64,000 nucleotides of DNA from Gonatopus flavifemur (Eukaryota > Arthropoda > Insecta > Hymenoptera > Dryinidae), in NCBI GenBank assembly GCA_018340375.1, contig JAFFJZ010000001.1, forward strand, positions 71,726,001 to 71,790,000, read 5' to 3'. A program made the translations under genes and the position numbers. The notes beneath the pieces are model-generated. The model saw only the letters and a list, made by a program, of their open reading frames with translations. It had not been told where the DNA came from and ran no database searches. This document shows, in pieces, positions 21,833 through 33,880 of the stretch (position 1 is the first letter of the stretch; every line of letters begins with the position of its first letter).

Positions 21833-22839
21833 AGGGTGAAATGGAATTTTGAGAAATGGGAAACCTACTCAATTTTGGTCGGCAAATATGCTTCATCATG
21901 ATGAACGATTTTTCAAGAAATCAATTCTTTGATAAGAAAAGTATATAAATATTCCTTAATGAGGAAAAATCGTCTATCCCTATCGATCGCCTTGTATATA
22001 TTATTTTTGTGATTGTCGTATCGAATGTACGGTCTTTTTTAATCTAAATTTTTTTGGATCCAGTTCTTCCTACAATCTAACTTCTTTTAATCCTCGTTCC
22101 TATATACACATTCATTACGTACCAGTGATATAAATTTAGATATTATGTAAACACAGCAAATACATGATTTGATAGGAAAGCGAGAGAGATGTGGTAATTT
22201 AATATCTATTTTTTTCCCGACCGCTTGTAGGATCTTACATTCGACAGACGAATGCTGTCATCAGCGATGACATTTTTTTCTGAAAGTCGAAAATACCAGA
22301 TGGTTTTTGTATCATGTTGTTGATGTTATTAATATTTTCTGAGAAAATTATCTTATGAAAACCTGAAATAACTGTTGAGTTCGTTAGATGTTTATTGACA
22401 TTTGGGACTATATTTTTTTCATCAATATAGTCTATCAAGGAGATTAAATGGCGTTGAAAAGAGTGAAATCAATTCATATCATCTGCTTCCCAGTGCCCCT
22501 GATCCTGTGTACTACGAATCAAACTGTGGAAAAAATTTTTTGGTTAGTCCCTTTTAGGAAATATTCCACATGCATGTTAACAAGATGATTCTCGAGGCAA
22601 CTATTTCACTCCCAACGTCCCCAAAGAGCAAGGGATGAAGAGGAAATGCAAGACTGCGATCGTAGTCAATTCTGTACTCACTTTAAAGGATATTTTCATG
22701 TATAAATGCAGGTAGCATGCGACAAACTTGTACCTCTGTAGTATATTAGAGTTCGTTACCGTGTACAGTATGTAATGAAGGTTAATGAGCAATAAAAGCA
22801 GAGGGTTCGGATAAGAATAGGGAAGTTGAAATACATACG
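21833..22839. other. unannotated AT-rich stretch
   Basis: No supported gene or repeat. Confidence 0.35.
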
Positions 22840-23230
22840 AGGAGAAAAAAAACTCGCTTTCAGCTGCGTTAGCAGAGAAATTTGCTACACTTTGTGTAAC
22901 ACCACGAATCGCGGGATCAAGGAATTCTTCCTCCGTGTATATTTTATAAATTCATGTATATAAAGAATGCGTTGGTATCAAGGGCGGAGATTCCCTTTTC
23001 GGCCAATCGGAACGACTAGAGAGTACGCTCTGATCTACTGTACACACTTATACATTGGAATCTATAGTACACATACACGTTTGGTCTCTCTTTCTCCCTT
23101 TTTCCATTCCTCGTGAGCTGTCTGACGCCGCAGGTTTTGCTGGTTCACCTGCAGAGACGCCATGTCATGACGTCACCGCGACGCATACGTTTCTGCTTGG
23201 AACCCCAAGAGTGTTGATGGTGTAGAGATA
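22840..23230. promoter_or_regulatory. CpG-richer island with CCAAT and a perfect CRE
   Basis: Composition shifts to CpG-rich sequence. It contains CCAAT at 23003-23007, a TATATAAA-like word near 22960 and the full cAMP-response palindrome TGACGTCA at 23168-23175. No coding exon is seen next to it, so it could be an enhancer or an alternative promoter inside a long intron. Function is inferred from composition and motifs only. Confidence 0.3.
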
Positions 23231-24643
23231 ATGGCACTCAATACCCAGAATGTTTCCATTCAGTTTCCCTAGGTATAACCTAAACCGATAGTATCAGGAA
23301 TATTCACGATTTTGTTGAATGTATTGCAAAATTCATGTTTACATTTTCTAAAAAATGTAGCTTGGATTCTAGTAGAATTCACTATAGTTATTTTCTAGGT
23401 CTTGCAAGACCTAGCAAGTCTTCTCAATAGCCTAGAAAATTTGTAGAGTCATTTCTATTGGGCGAGATGAGAACATTGATTTGCGGTTAACTTTTCATGT
23501 TCTATGGACCAAACTCCAAAAATGAATATTTCAAAAAAAAAAATATTTTTGGCATTACATGAGTCAATGAAATGACTAATCGAGAGATCTTGTTCTCTCC
23601 AACTGAAATGATTGCAGCCATGCGAAAACAATAACTAATTCCATTGATTGAACATTATCTCTCCAAAACCACATTCTCATTCCTCAACATTTATGAATAT
23701 TTTCAAACCTTGAATATATTTATGTTCATCTTGGACGTCAAAAACTGTGACTGGAAAATTCAGGAGATCTTCCCACAGAATTTTGTATAGGAGGCTATAC
23801 AGAAAATCACAACAATGATTTTGCGAGTCTTCCTTTCAACGTTGAGCATCACATCGAACCGTCATATCTGAGTAATTATATGAATGAATTACTACATCAC
23901 ATATACTACAAACAAGTAATTATCTTCAACGACTAATTCGTTACATAAGCACGTTTCAGTTGAGTAATCGAAAGTTGAAGTGGCATATGTTGGGTCTCAT
24001 ACTTGATTGACTGATTGTCATCTACTGACACGCCTAATACAAAAATTATAGTATTCAATAAAATTTTATACGATTTGATTAATCGACTGCATAACCTGTT
24101 GAGAATTTTCCATTCCCTGCACCAACACTTGCAGTGCTAAACATTCGAAGTAATCTTTTTTATCAAGTCTACATTTGTCCGTCACATAAAAATGAAGATG
24201 TCTAACGTGAAAGTGCAACAACGCTTGATGGGAAAAAGTACTTAAATTACAAAAAGTAATTGACATTGCCCATCCCTGGTTGTGAATCAGCACTCGGAGA
24301 GTTTGTACGCTAATTGAACAGATGATTTCAATGGGAGTCATAACATCATCATTGTTGTTCTTACGGTTGGTACTACGAAAAGGAATTTATTTTATCCCAT
24401 CTTTTTCATAGATTCCCATAGATGAATTCTCAAAATGCTTTCGCATTGGAGAGATTTTCATTCTACCGGGAGTTTTATACTGTGAGAAGCAGATTTTTTT
24501 GGATTATCAGTAAAAATTGAGAGGTGATAGTTCTGCAAACAGTCACAAATTTATGAACATCGCGCCAGTTGGTTTGAAGATTCAGGGTTCTTACACATTG
24601 TCCTCATTATATTTTCAACCTACATTCCGAAATACATTCCATA
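23231..24643. other. unannotated AT-rich stretch
   Basis: A short perfect palindrome CTAGGTCTTGCAAGACCTAG lies at 23396-23415. Otherwise nothing is supported. Confidence 0.35.
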
Positions 24644-25154
24644 TACTATTGTGAGTGATTCAAAATTGCCGTACACTTTTCTGAGAGCAGATTCTTAATG
24701 AAATTCTGAAAATCCGGAGATATGAGCATTCTTTAATTTTTTGAAAAATCCACTTACCTCGGAAGTGCCATATTTCTGACTTTTGAATCCAACAGCAAGT
24801 CAGATCACGGGGTATCCCTGGAAAAAAATTAATCCAATTTAGGTTCCTCCTTTGTGGAGTTATAGCGGTTTGAAATTTTTTGCATTTCAGCCAATCAGAA
24901 TTCAAGAACTTTAAATCGGAAGGAGCTAAATTAGATTGATTTCTTCCCAGGGATACCTCGTGATCTGACTCAGAGAATGGTGTTGGATTCAAAAGTCAGA
25001 AATATGATACTTCCGAGGTATTTGAATTTTTCAAAAAATGCTCATATCTCCGGATCTAAGGACCAGATCTGAATATTCCGGACCGAAATCTTTTCAGAAT
25101 TTCATCAAGAATCTGCTCTCAGAGAAGTGCACGGATATTTTGAATCACCCAGTA
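24644..25154. mobile_element. 511-bp full-length palindromic DNA element, TA-flanked
   Basis: The whole element folds on itself. Its ends (GTGAGTGATTCAAAAT / ATTTTGAATCACCCAGTA) are flanked by TA, and pairing continues inward through GAGAGCAGATTCTT, AAATTCTGAAAA, CCGGAGATATGAGCAT, TTTCTGACTTTTGAATCCAA and GTCAGATCACG almost to the centre near 24895. It is non-coding. TA duplication and palindromic form fit a Tc1/mariner-mobilised MITE. Words such as GCTCATATCTCC are shared with the nested element at 20829. Confidence 0.8.
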
Positions 25155-25329
25155 TATCAAACATTTCCAGAAGCCTAGTAAATTTACCAACATCCGCAAT
25201 ATGGGCCACTGTTGATACTCATTTATCATGGAATGAATATAAGAAACGAATGTTTTATTGACTGCTTTGAATAACTTTCTTCGAGGAATGTCCTTGAGAA
25301 TTTCCTGAATATTTCAATATATATTCCCT
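25155..25329. other. short AT-rich spacer
   Basis: Nothing seen. Confidence 0.4.
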
Positions 25330-25800
25330 TTTTACAAGGCCCCGTGGCATCGTCCCATTATCCCAACAACGAGTTCGGTGTGTAGATAGAGTGAGAGCCA
25401 GTTTTCTCGGTTGGCTTATGGTACTAGCCGGGCCTCTCGGGGAGTTACGAACTATTATTCGGCCGTTTTACGATAGCCCTATAAAAATCTCATAATTAGA
25501 TTTCGGAGGTAATATCTTGGCGGGGACCTGTTTCTCTTCGAATAAGGCCCTTAGACATGTCCGTGCCCGTAGGAAGAAGACCCAGCTCTCAAAATTGCGA
25601 GGAGTCCAATCTCTCTGTTCTCTCTTCCATCTTCTCTTTTTTGCTCTTTTTTCTCTTTCCATTTTATTTCGCGAATGCACTCACAGAAAGACCAGTCTCA
25701 AACCTATGTTCTCTTAACTTGCTTTGAAATGTCTCTAGAAGGTATATAAAACCCTCGTAGAAATTCCTCCATCGGTTTTTCAGCTCCATCGAATGATTTA
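25330..25800. promoter_or_regulatory. GC-richer island with polypyrimidine tract and TATA-like box
   Basis: GC-balanced sequence with a long pyrimidine tract (25600-25665), a TATATAAA word at 25743-25750 and TTTTTCAGCTCC about 35 bp further on. It could be a core promoter, or a 3' splice site at TTTTTCAG. The TATA-to-initiator spacing (39 bp) is longer than usual, so the promoter reading is weak. No recognisable protein. Confidence 0.25.
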
Positions 25801-26680
25801 AGGTTAGAAATACTCTCGGCGTGAACAAATTCATTAAGATCCGGGAGTTTAAATACTACCTACGTATTGAAACACTATTTATAATTTTACGATTTAATTA
25901 TTTCACGCATTTTCTCGATGGTTGATGGGGAAATAATGGAATTGTATGATACACGGTAGAAACTTTATATCAGATATTATCATATTCATATTGTACTCTC
26001 CGGATATACTCGATTATGTTGTTGTTTATCACAAGTTTAAGAGGGTTCACTATTATACTGCCTCGTGAGGACAAGGATAAATATGATTCTTAGCCTCACA
26101 ATACAGCATATCTCAAAAGTACAATATCATTCTCGTGAGTTCTGATATAAAATGTTCACAGTGTACGGTGGAAGAGATGTTCAATGTATTGGTAGAATTT
26201 ACAAAGGCATTTTCAAAGTCGTTGAGGAAGAAATAGTTTCAACTGCTAGCAGAATTTCTCATGTCTCAAAAATCATGAATATTGAAAAAAATTCCGCTGG
26301 CATTTCCGTTGAAATCCCGAGTTTCAGAAAAGAAGTGAAGATTAGCTGTGGTAGCTACTCCGTGTATTTGATATTTGGATAGCCAAAAATAATGAAGCTG
26401 GAACTAGCAGTCCACTGTTGTGAATTTGAATCAAGGTTATTGGAACTTTGTTTATACCAAAAATCGATTAAGTAGCATCCCATCGAACGTTTCAGATGCT
26501 CAATTCCCAATGAAAATTGTGTATAAAGAGTTATGACGAGCGGCTGCTAGTTTTACAGCTGCCAATTTCAGTTTCATCCAAAAATATTGCTGGTACATCC
26601 AAATTTTCGGTTCGCCAAACACCAACATAATTTTTTCCGACTACATGTTTCTGACAAGAGATTAATGAGGTTATATATAT
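25801..26680. other. unannotated AT-rich stretch
   Basis: A 76-codon ATG-started frame at 26152-26382 has no recognisable features. Nothing else supported. Confidence 0.3.
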
Positions 26681-28221
26681 ACTGAGAGAAATTTATAGTT
26701 AAATTTACTGGGGGATTATAGGAATGGAGGGACATACTGAATTCCAATGAAATTCACTGTAAAGCATTGTAAATTTGATCAGGTTCCTATTCCCTGGTAG
26801 AAATCTCCACTAGAAAACCATGGGGCACCAATCAGTTCATCCTTTCTACTGGTGAGGCCCTAATCGGGAAAACTTGACAGTAACTGGTGAGGGATGTAAC
26901 GCTTTCATCAACGAGAAACTAATCAGGAAAACTGAGCAGGCACTGGCGAGTAACTGATAAGGTACTTACCAGTACCTCATATGGCGTTTATTAATAATTG
27001 ATGAGGCACGAAGCAGTAATTGACGAGAAATTTGTTACACCGAGAGAAAAATTTATTGAAACAATCGAATATTTAATTGAATGGTAGCAATAAAATACTT
27101 GGTCGATTTGGATAAAGTTTTGTTGAATCAACTATGTATTGCTTCAATCAAATCTTCAATCTTCAATAGCCTATGAAATATTTTGTCCATCAGAATAAAT
27201 ATTTAATTGATTCCATGGAGTTCTATTGAAATTAAACTCCAATTAGATAATAATCATCGCGTCCATATAAAAAGTACGAATTTAAAAGAATATCAGCGTT
27301 TATAATCGCCAATTACTTTGTGTAAGATTTTAAATATATAAAAAAAATATTCTGTGGAAGAATACATTTTTCTGTAGTCCATTGTTGAATCAACGAAGAA
27401 ATTCATTTGAAACTGTTCAGATATACGCTGTTTTTAGCAAAGCTGATTGAAAAGATGAAGGGTTATAACATCTTTTCCAATATAATCAAGTATGCGTTAA
27501 ATGAAATTTGTATAAAATCAAGTATGAATCGAATGAAATGTATGTGCTTCATATAATATAACGTAGTCCTCATATTATTTCATATAAAAGATTCAAATAA
27601 CACAGGAAACTAGCAAACTGACCAAACTTCTATTCAAATCGAATTCAACATGAAAAATTTTCCGCTTACTTTTTCTATTTTTCATGACTTATAATCTTCA
27701 AGAGTCCTTTTTATACATGGAATGGTTAAGAAATGAACATTCTTCACAAAGACTCGGTCTGATTTGCTTCCAATTTCAAAGTGAATTCAGCAACAATAGT
27801 GCAATATTCAATAACGAGTGTGAATAATAATACTCTTTGCGTTTCATCAGGATGAAAAAGTTCATCCCTCTTCATTTCATGTATACGCGCACTGAAAAGT
27901 TGCGGTTATTAAACAGTTCTACCCCATCATTACTAATTAGTTCAAATTATTAAATAATGATAAATCACTCCCTAGTTTTGCTCAACTCATTAAGTAGTGA
28001 TGAATAACTCACCAGTTTCACCTAACCAACGCTAATTGCACCAAACTTATCAGTTACTAACTAGCGCCTCGCTAGGTTTTCCCAATTAGTTTTTCCTCTT
28101 GAGTGCCTCATCAGGCATGAGGAAGAACTTGTGACATTTCTACCAAGATTATTAGAAGTCAGTATGTTGCCCCATTCCTATAATTCCATAGTAAATTCGA
28201 CTATAAATTTCTCTCCCTGTA
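26681..28221. mobile_element. 1.54-kb foldback-type element with subrepeat-bearing arms
   Basis: The left end (ACTGAGAGAAATTTATAG, then ATTATAGGAATGGAG and GACATACTGA) matches the inverted right end (CTATAAATTTCTCTCCC preceded by CCCCATTCCTATAATTCC). Further in, both arms hold repeated words such as CTAATCGGGAAAACT, AACTGGTGAG and AGTAACTGATAAG (left 26845-27035, right inverted 27930-28110). The centre is AT-rich and non-coding. Bases next to the ends are TA-rich, so the target duplication is ambiguous. Built like the foldback element at 85-1456 but unrelated in sequence. Confidence 0.65.
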
Positions 28222-29573
28222 TGTTTTTCTTATCCACTTCACACGATCACGAATGGAATTGTGATTTCTCGCAAAAGTTTATTCTATTTTCAACTCTATC
28301 TTATTTGATGACATATCAGGAATCACAATCTTTGTGTTTTTTTTCTGTTCCTCGATATTTCATAGTTACTTCACACACATTTTTCCCTTCTTTATCATTA
28401 TTATATTGCGTGCAACTTGGTATATCCACTTCCTGATCCTAGATATCAAGTCATGTGTCAATACCCACATGAATTGAAAGAATATCTACCAGCAAATTTG
28501 TTTCGATCGTAAAAAAAAGAACACTGGAGGGTGAATACATTACGATTACATCAAAATGTAATTTATGTTGTATGAAACGATTCATATATACACTGCGTCG
28601 TACCAAGAACCTATGAACATCAATGTTCACGTTGAAAATACAATTTTTCATGCAAGATCATTTTTGAAACATTTATGCGACTGTAGGAGATGTTCGACAC
28701 AGACGCATCGCTTTCGCGTGGAGAACAAATGCAGCCTACATCACTGGTTCACCACAGAGCTACTCCACATAGTATATTTCATTTATTACGAGCAGCCGCG
28801 CTGTGGCCTTGTAAGACGTTGAGCGTGCAGATCTTGTGGAGCCAAGGGCGTAGTTTTGCTCATTTTTCATAATTTTCAGTTCACTTTATTTTGATCTGTT
28901 GAATTGATATTCAAGTATATGAACGGAAAGAAGTGGTATTGTATGTAATCGAAGATAAAGATGCTGTGGATACGGATGTTTATTCTCAAATTGATGGAAA
29001 AATCAAAGGGATATATTATTTACGATTCGAATACTTATATTGTACCTCTGCTGTCACATGATGGTAAATTCTTGATTAATACGGTGAATTAACATGGAAT
29101 TGATTTGCATATGCTGGTTGGGAATTTACTTTGTTACTTAGACATGAGATACACTATCTGGTGAAGTAGATATGCAGGTTTGATGCAGGCCTGTAATCTT
29201 CATGTGTGTTCAATCATCATGCGAACTTCAGTGGAGTTAAAACGAGCGTGTGAACCCAGAGCATTCGAGTCGAAAAATGCAGCCTTTCTTCAACCTAGTA
29301 GACCTTGAATTCCCCTTGAGCTGCATTGTATCGATTGATTCTGTAGGTTATTTTCCACTTCTTAATATGGAGTTGATCGTTTGGAGATTTATTATTCTAG
29401 CATCAGATCATCTACACGTCACTTTTAATATTTTTCATTCAATGAACGAATGAAAATTGCTCATCGTTTTCCCAACACTTATTAAAAATCGCGCATTAGT
29501 ATGACCTGACACTTCGCGCGTACATTATTTTTACATTCATGTTCATACCGAATTATTACACACTTCTTCTATG
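28222..29573. other. unannotated stretch with a small GC-richer patch
   Basis: 28690-28860 is more CpG-rich than its surroundings and may be regulatory. Overlapping short frames there show no protein-like pattern. Nothing else supported. Confidence 0.3.
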
Positions 29574-29596
29574 ATCAATCAATCAATCAATCAATC
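29574..29596. repeat. (ATCA)n microsatellite
   Basis: More than five uninterrupted tetranucleotide copies. Confidence 0.85.
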
Positions 29597-31309
29597 GGAT
29601 GCTGTGAAAGTTACCTAAATACTGCTGTTGAACTCTATATATTGATGGCAACTTGACAACTAGATGAACAAACAACACAAATAGAAATCTTTGATAGTTC
29701 GTTCTGAGGTACAATCAGAAAAAAGTATTCCAAATCTATTTGAATCAAATAAGCTTTGTTCAATGAATCAATAAATCTCATCTAGGCCGAAGATGGTTTG
29801 TTTATGATTGATAGAAAATTTTTTTCTCAGTATAGCAATCTGTTCAATATTTTGGTTTTGTAAAAAAAAACACATGTATGAAAATCATGGAATGATTATC
29901 CGATTGTTTCCGATGGAATAGGATGAGACCGATGAACATGAAATGTTTGAATCCACGTAAACGTAAAAATAATATATTTCTTCAGAAAATCCCGGCATGT
30001 TTCGAAGGAGAATACAGAGTCGCGAGTATAAATTTCCCATTTTGATGCATCCATCGCAATCACAGTGGAATTTGAATGCGTATTCATCGGAGCGCATCGC
30101 TTGTGCAAGTCGTAAGTAGCCGGATATTGGGTAGGCAATACATACAACAGTTTGCAGCTGCAATGTGCGTGATCCTGATTCAACAACCGCGAGCAAACGA
30201 GCAGAAGAGTTAGTTGAAATGGTAGTGGGGAATCAGAGAGCGGTGCAAGCAAAGCGGCCAAAGGGAGAGGGTAGAATGAATGAAATAAAAAAAAATGAAG
30301 AGCATGAGTAGGTGGAGGACGAGTCTCAATCGTGATTGGTCCACACTTTTACTCGTGGTCACGCCTGCTTTTATTCATGCGCCGTAAGCCTTCCAACGCG
30401 AATGAATTGATGTCTTCTTGTGTGGATGTTCGCGATCATGTGATATTTTCTTTTTTTTTTTTTTCAATATATTTTTATGACTTCTCTCAAGAGAATCGAC
30501 ACGTTTTTTCTTCTCAAGAGTAATTATTATAATTGAGCTGATTATGTATAGATGTAGAAGGAAGCGTTCGAAGTAATTGAGGGGGGTGTAAAACGAATAT
30601 AGGAACAATCATTAAAATGAACTTTCAATTCATTAATATTCGAATCGATATTTTGAATTTTATCTGTATCGAGTGTCGGAAATTTCATGTTCACAACATG
30701 AGGTATCATATTTTGAGATTTATTTCACCGTCTGATATAAAAAAAATAAAATAAAATAAAATTGGAGAAATACTTGAATATTGAATTCAACCCTTAGAGA
30801 GCGTTTGACCTCCTTAATATGCCAGGTTTGACACTAAATATTTCGATGCATGAATACATACAAGTCGTCTGTTATAATGTTGTGTGACATACTTGGAGTT
30901 ACTGTTTGCAATGAAGGAAAAAAAATGTTAGATATGATATGAGAATGATAAAGTGAAGTATTATCCTAACACCGGTGAACCGACAATGCGCTTTTTGTGA
31001 TTATCATACTTCACTGTTCATATCAGAAGGATTATGCACTGCACCTTCAGCTTTTTCTTCATTCCTCATGCAAATTCGATATCATTATTTCACTGAACCT
31101 TATGTGGAATTATACTCACGCATTTATTTTCGCACAAAATGGAAAGTCAAGAAAATTCGATTATGAGCAATAAAGAAGGAATTTTATCGCCAAGGAAGCG
31201 AGGTACTTCAGGCAGTGCTCAGTCTTGTATCAAAGGAATGTTTCCAATTCATTTCGATTAGAGTAAAAAAAGAAGAAGATAACAATTTTCCTACTTGAAT
31301 ATGATGATT
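29597..31309. other. unannotated stretch
   Basis: 30040-30400 is GC-richer and has long - strand frames lacking ATG starts, so it may be regulatory. An (AAAAT)n microsatellite lies at 30738-30763. No gene is supported. Confidence 0.3.
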
Positions 31310-31948
31310 CCCAGTAAACACACGCACGTTATAAAAACGTCAAAAACAGTCAATAACCACACGTTGTGGATTAGTAATATTTTTGCGTTGATTCAACGTA
31401 AAAATGTCGCGGCAGATCACGTGTTTTTCAACCATAAAATGACGTCATATCAACGGTTTGAGCATCGTTTGAAATACGTCAAATATTGACGTGTCCTAAT
31501 GATGGTTCTAAAACGTGAATTGAATCCAACAAATTATTTTGAAAACTTTTCATTCAATATCGAGAACAATAGTATTTCTGAGTATGACAGAATTTGGAAA
31601 GTATACCACACTATTTACTATCTTGCTCTTTGTTGAAATTTTAACCATTGTTCGGGTTCGTTTGACATTTTTAGCAGAATATGTGCAATTGAAGTTCAAA
31701 CACAAGGTGTTATAAACACATTTTAAACGCGTGATTCAAATCCGTTCAAAACACGTTTTTTGAGGACGTCGTTTGATGGTTATTTTTGAATATTAGTTTC
31801 AACTACACGTCATTCAAACGTAATCCCTGGTCGTCTATTTCCCTATCAAATTTCAACTAAAAATCAACGTTATGAAATCAACGACTGACGTCCGTTTGAC
31901 AGTCTAACGTTCTTTCAACGTTGAAATAACGTGTGTTGATTTATTGGG
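31310..31948. mobile_element. 639-bp element with CCCARTAAACACACG termini (uninterrupted copy)
   Basis: It starts CCCAGTAAACACACGCACGT and ends with the inverted ACGTGTGTTGATTTATTGGG. Throughout it is rich in AACGTT/ACGTTG words. It is homologous along its whole length to the inverted copy at 58247-59600, which differs mainly by carrying a 725-bp TTAA-flanked insert. No coding frame. The target duplication is not clear, so the superfamily is unassigned. Confidence 0.75.
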
Positions 31949-31960
31949 TTCCTCTATCAT

Positions 31961-32229
31961 TAGTGATGCGCGATATTTCACGTTAATGATATTTTATGTA
32001 CAATTTGTGTGTAGTTTTTATCGATATTTTATAAAATTCAATATAAATTCGACAAAATTTCAACAACAAACCGTGAGTCAACACAGTTCCTCGTTGCATA
32101 AATTTTGCAATAGGAAAATTTACACAAATGATCAGCAATGGTTTTTATCTAATTTTGACGCTCCATCAATAGTTTTATAAATATCACTGAAATTGTAAAT
32201 TTCGATACTATGAAATATCGTCAATTATC
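31961..32229. mobile_element. degenerate hAT-type MITE
   Basis: The left end TAGTGATGCGCGATATTTC and right end GAAATATCGTCAATTATCAG are inverted relatives of the termini at 20780, 44061 and 47713. The interior also shares the TTTTATCGATATTTTATAAA region. It is longer than its relatives and no 8-bp duplication is visible. It lies only 12 bp from the end of the 31310-31948 element. Confidence 0.55.
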
Positions 32230-32771
32230 AGTTCAAACACAACTGTGAGAGAATAATTTGTTCGAATTTTATCAGAATTCTTGTATGAACATAATTTTAT
32301 AAAATATTTGTAGGTTTTGAGGGTTTATTTTTGCAAATTCTGTGTAATTAAATTACTTCCACATACCTCTCCAATTCGAATCATTCTCTCAACATTCTAT
32401 GAAGATAAAAAAAATATATCACCTCCCCGGGCTGAAAAGTAATGAGAAATTTCTTCTACGAGTTCCTCCATATTTCCGTGACAAATTCAGTTCAGGGGAT
32501 AACAGAAGATGTGTCAGCAGTTGATTGTTTATTCACACCTATAGCAGCAACGGATCAAAGTTATCATAGTACAGGATGATTACCTGACAATAACGAACAA
32601 GTTCTTGAATGAATGTGTTTTTGAAAGAAAATTTTCGTATTTTAGTTCCGAGATCATATTGATTTAAAAAAAAAAACTTGAAAAAGAAACAAACATTCAA
32701 TCTTCTTCATTTTATTATATGAGGAATTAGAAATCTTTCTTGAAATGAATCATCTTCAGTTTGAACGAGGA
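32230..32771. other. unannotated AT-rich stretch
   Basis: Nothing supported. Confidence 0.35.
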
Positions 32772-32980
32772 AGGTAAGTGTACCAGTAGCTGACACTTTA
32801 TGTATAGATACAATTCAATAAGCCAAGTATTGATTATTTCCTCAATTTCTATGCGTCAAAACTTGCGGGAAGTTTTGAAAAATTAAATTTGATTAAATAT
32901 TTGACAAATGATAAATTTTTGGCTCATCAAATTGAGTTTATATACGAAGGGTCAGATACTTGTGCAGAGTCAGGCTTCTC
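32772..32980. mobile_element. MITE of the AGGTRRGTGTACC family
   Basis: The left end AGGTAAGTGTACCAGTAGCT and right portion (inverted) ACAAGTATCTGACCCTTCG are diverged inverted repeats. The inner word TGATAAATTTTTGGCTCATC is the inverse of a word in the element at 6785-6946. The right end is approximate. Confidence 0.5.
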
Positions 32981-33701
32981 ACAGGTGCACTGAGGAAAAG
33001 GTTTATTTATAGTTCACAAGATTAGTTTATAGTAAACGAACCCTATATTTCCTTATTGCGAAATAAATATAAAATTATTATCACAAAGCCGTATATTTGT
33101 GCGATGCTCTTTAGATAACTTTAACATTCGTTAACTATCAACAAATCATGGTTTTGTATGAAATTGATTTTCAGTTGATTGAAAAATTGAACAATTGAAT
33201 TCAAAACTACTATGAAATTCTCTGAGTACAATATGAATTTTAGAATCCTTCACATTATTTGGACCAATATTGAAGCAATAATCAATTGGAGAATAATGTA
33301 ATTTGAAGGAAGATTATAATGGAGTTGGACTAACATAACGATTTATTGATGTAACCATTTCATTCAGTTGATACACATCACTGCTTGCTTAAAATTTTCT
33401 GTAAAAAATCATTGTGAATGGGAATTGTTTCGAATTAGTGTTTTGAACCTATAATTCATTATTGAATCTACCGTTTTTGATATTATTAGTTTATGTAGTT
33501 TTGAATGAGGAACTGTATCAGAATGATAGTTAAATATCAGAAACTGGTATTCTATAATGGCTCTTAATAGTTTCATATGGTGGATTTGAATCCACGTTAT
33601 TACAAGCTGGTATCTCAACACAGTCCTTTCCTCATTCAAAACTATATAGATTATCAAAAATTAAAGATTCAAAGGTAACCCTAGTAAAACAAATCCATTG
33701 A
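32981..33701. other. unannotated AT-rich stretch
   Basis: Nothing supported. Confidence 0.35.
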
Positions 33702-33880
33702 TTCTCGCCAAATCTCATTGAATCTTACACAATGTTCTGACCAAATCTTGTTCAACCATTTTCAATGAGATTTAATTAGATGAATATGTTTTCTCAATGT
33801 AATTCTGATTGAATCTTGCCAAATCTGATTGAGTCCCGCGTAATGTTCTGACCAAATCCCATTAAATTTAATTTCGTCAG
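33702..33880. repeat. diverged tandem duplication, period about 111 bp
   Basis: The words GCCAAATCT, ATTGA and AATGTTCTGACCAAATC recur with the same order and spacing (GTTCTGACC at 33734 and 33845). Two copies are visible, imperfect. Confidence 0.55.

Noticed and set aside
29896..30261. 121-codon - strand frame in a GC-richer patch
   Set aside because: It begins only with TTG, overlaps another long frame, and shows no domain.
33400..33660. possible protein on the - strand
   Set aside because: 82-codon frame with AT-driven composition and no motif.
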